A DNA stretch of 50,740 bases from JBAWAP01 sp049589355 (GTDB lineage: Bacteria; Chloroflexota; Anaerolineae; VGOG01). Shown piece by piece: positions 49,273 through 50,740 of this stretch; position 1 is the first letter of the stretch; every line of letters begins with the position of its first letter. Position numbers and translations under genes: made by a program. Location: contig JBAWAP010000265.1 of assembly GCA_049589355.1 (NCBI GenBank), positions 1 through 50,740 of the forward strand, given 5' to 3'. The notes below the pieces were generated by a model. That model was not told the DNA's origin. It worked only from the letters and a program-made list of their open reading frames with translations, and made no database searches.

Positions 49273-50740
49273 TGAACCCACCCGCATTCTGCACACCGCC
49301 ACGATCTTCTTCAATTCCGCATACCGCTCCGCCTCCACCTGGTCCGGGTGGATGTGGGGGAAGAGAGCTACTGCCTCGGCGTAGGCCTGGCGGTGATAGC
49401 AGAAACGCAGCCACTCCGCCAACTCCCGGTCGCTGGGCCGCCGGTCCAGATCGCCCTTGAGGAAGCGACGCACCACCCGCAGGTGAGCATCGTCTGCCAA
49501 TGACCGACGGGCCGACATCTGCTCCCGCTCCGCCGCCGTGGGCATCCGCCAGTGGCCGGTGCGCTTGTCCGGCCAGAAGTTCTGCTGCAAGAGCCGGTCC
49601 AGCCGGCCGGTGTCCGCCGCCCCCAGGTACGCCGTCTCCGCCTGCCACAAAGGGATCAAGTCTCCGGTGGTGCGCGGGCTACTAGCCAGGACAGCGGTGA
49701 GCCAGGCGATGGCCCCGCCGTCGGTCTTGAGATCGTAGACGTTGCCGCCCACCACGGCCTCGCCCCGCAGATACCAGCGACCGTCCACCTCCTTGAAGTA
49801 GTGGGGCAGCATCTCCCCCACCTGGGCCATGCTCACCTGCACGCTGCCCTCTCGCAGCATCTCATACAGGGCGCGGTTCCACAGGCCTTGCAGGGTGCGT
49901 TCCTCCGGCGGCGGGCCGGCCTCCAGGAAGGCGGCGATGGCCTCCACGAGGCGCCGTTCCATTTCGTCGGCGTAGACCTTGCCGTTGGCGGTGCGCTGCT
50001 CTCCCGGCCGGGGCTTACGCAGGTTGAGCACGATGTCCTTGCCCGTGACCCGCTCCAGGCCCTTCTGCCCCCGGATGCCCTTGAAGGAGAGTTGCTCCTT
50101 GTCAAAGGCGTTGATCTCGGCCAGTTCAAAGCCGGCCTCCTGGGCTGCCGCCAGGATCACCTCCCAGATGGCGTCGCCCGAATTATGGAAGACCACGCTG
50201 GCCCACCGCCCTGGCTTGAGCACGCGGTGCATTCCCAGGAAGGATTCGGTCATCAGGCGGGCGTAGTCAGCGACGGTCTTGGCATTGACCTTCTGCTCGC
50301 GGTGGACAACGGCTTCTTCGGTGGCATCTGTGAGCTCGCCAAGCCAAACCTCCCACAGAAAGTTCAGGTCCGAATAGTAGATGTTCATCCCAAAGGGGGG
50401 ATCGGTAAATACATAATCAACACATTCGTCTTGGATGACGGTTAGTTTGGTCGCAGAACCGACGCCGACATGAACATGCATGCCTGGTGGAAATGGCAGT
50501 TCCTGCAATGCGCTGACAATAGAGGCCAGCTTCCGTTCAAAAAGATTAATGACGTTTGCTTCGCGCTGCAAAGGTGGAATTGTCAATCGTGCAATATTCC
50601 CAGCACCGCCACTAACGCGGTATTCAGCTCGTTTTGACACTCTAACCACCATAGAAGTGAAAACAAACTGTAACGCAAGGCGAATCCGATCTTCTTGCAC
50701 TCGCTCTATTTCAGCCCAAAGTCTCGCAATCGCCCAAAGG
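49270..50740 (-). CDS. DNA methyltransferase, 5' end outside window
   Basis: The frame is open to the window end, so the N-terminus is missing; 490 codons are visible. YVFTDPPFGMNIYYSDLNFLW holds the DPPF motif of N6-adenine or N4-cytosine methylases, and the segment up to KDIVLNLRKP resembles the C-terminal part of DUF1156-type anti-phage methylases. About 240 further residues include a second region (FLKGDLDRR..., LRFCYHRQAYAEAVALF, HPDQV, KIVAVCRM) shared with the Mrr_N protein. In BREX-like systems a methyltransferase (PglX) marks self DNA. The visible catalytic motif is intact. Confidence 0.85.
   Translation of the reverse strand, partial: LWAIARLWAEIERVQEDRIRLALQFVFTSMVVRVSKRAEYRVSGGAGNIARLTIPPLQREANVINLFERKLASIVSALQELPFPPGMHVHVGVGSATKLTVIQDECVDYVFTDPPFGMNIYYSDLNFLWEVWLGELTDATEEAVVHREQKVNAKTVADYARLMTESFLGMHRVLKPGRWASVVFHNSGDAIWEVILAAAQEAGFELAEINAFDKEQLSFKGIRGQKGLERVTGKDIVLNLRKPRPGEQRTANGKVYADEMERRLVEAIAAFLEAGPPPEERTLQGLWNRALYEMLREGSVQVSMAQVGEMLPHYFKEVDGRWYLRGEAVVGGNVYDLKTDGGAIAWLTAVLASSPRTTGDLIPLWQAETAYLGAADTGRLDRLLQQNFWPDKRTGHWRMPTAAEREQMSARRSLADDAHLRVVRRFLKGDLDRRPSDRELAEWLRFCYHRQAYAEAVALFPHIHPDQVEAERYAELKKIVAVCRMRVGS

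Overview
The window looks like a bacterial chromosome segment, most likely from the Chloroflexota (Anaerolineae-like). This is inferred from its secreted proteins: long Thr-Pro linkers, 26-residue SPDG repeats and a dockerin tail. A type 2 IPP isomerase beside a polyprenyl synthase and a MutL with an endonuclease motif also fit. Many genes have a clear sigma-70-type promoter with a 17-bp spacer. No rRNA or CRISPR array is visible; two tRNA genes are present.

Layout. 1-4 kb: a secreted repeat protein running off the left edge, an orphan dockerin tail, acyl carrier protein, and an isoprenoid pair (fni plus polyprenyl synthase). 3.8-6.3 kb: an accessory patch with decayed toxin-antitoxin genes (MNT and AbiEii-like remnants, DUF6922) and two unknown proteins. 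6.3-12 kb: a probable heterodimeric ABC exporter and the bifunctional NAD(P)H-hydrate repair enzyme. 12-22.5 kb: the most unusual region. Eight overlapping or closely packed minus-strand genes encode two radical SAM proteins, a U32-peptidase-like protein, two PqqD-like proteins (one with a Tat-type N-terminus), an unknown Cys-containing protein, a candidate peptide substrate with CxC arrays and a Thr-Pro spacer, and a membrane glycosyltransferase. Two more radical SAM genes lie beside them. I read this as a candidate undescribed RiPP-type peptide-modification system. 22.6-23.6 kb: a run of very small conserved genes with a 25-bp direct repeat.

23.9-40.5 kb is mostly housekeeping: YtxH-like protein, PAC2 protein, mnmA, tRNA-Gly and tRNA-Leu, mutL, a TIM-barrel isomerase, nadD, obgE, mreB, the F1 ATP synthase genes atpA-G-D-C, an M42 aminopeptidase and a SIS-domain protein. 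40.6-50.7 kb is a defence island: a second DUF6922/AbiEii remnant, a RecG-like fragment, a RAYT-type transposase, and a BREX-like set (short BrxL-like ATPase, PglZ, an Mrr_N-type protein and a DNA methyltransferase that leaves the window). The methyltransferase and the Mrr_N protein share a C-terminal module.

Several repeat families lie between or inside genes: roughly 95-99-bp elements with 15-16-bp inverted ends, palindromic repeats inserted in frame into coding genes, and inverted arrays of imperfect heptamers. The RAYT transposase is a candidate mover for some of them.
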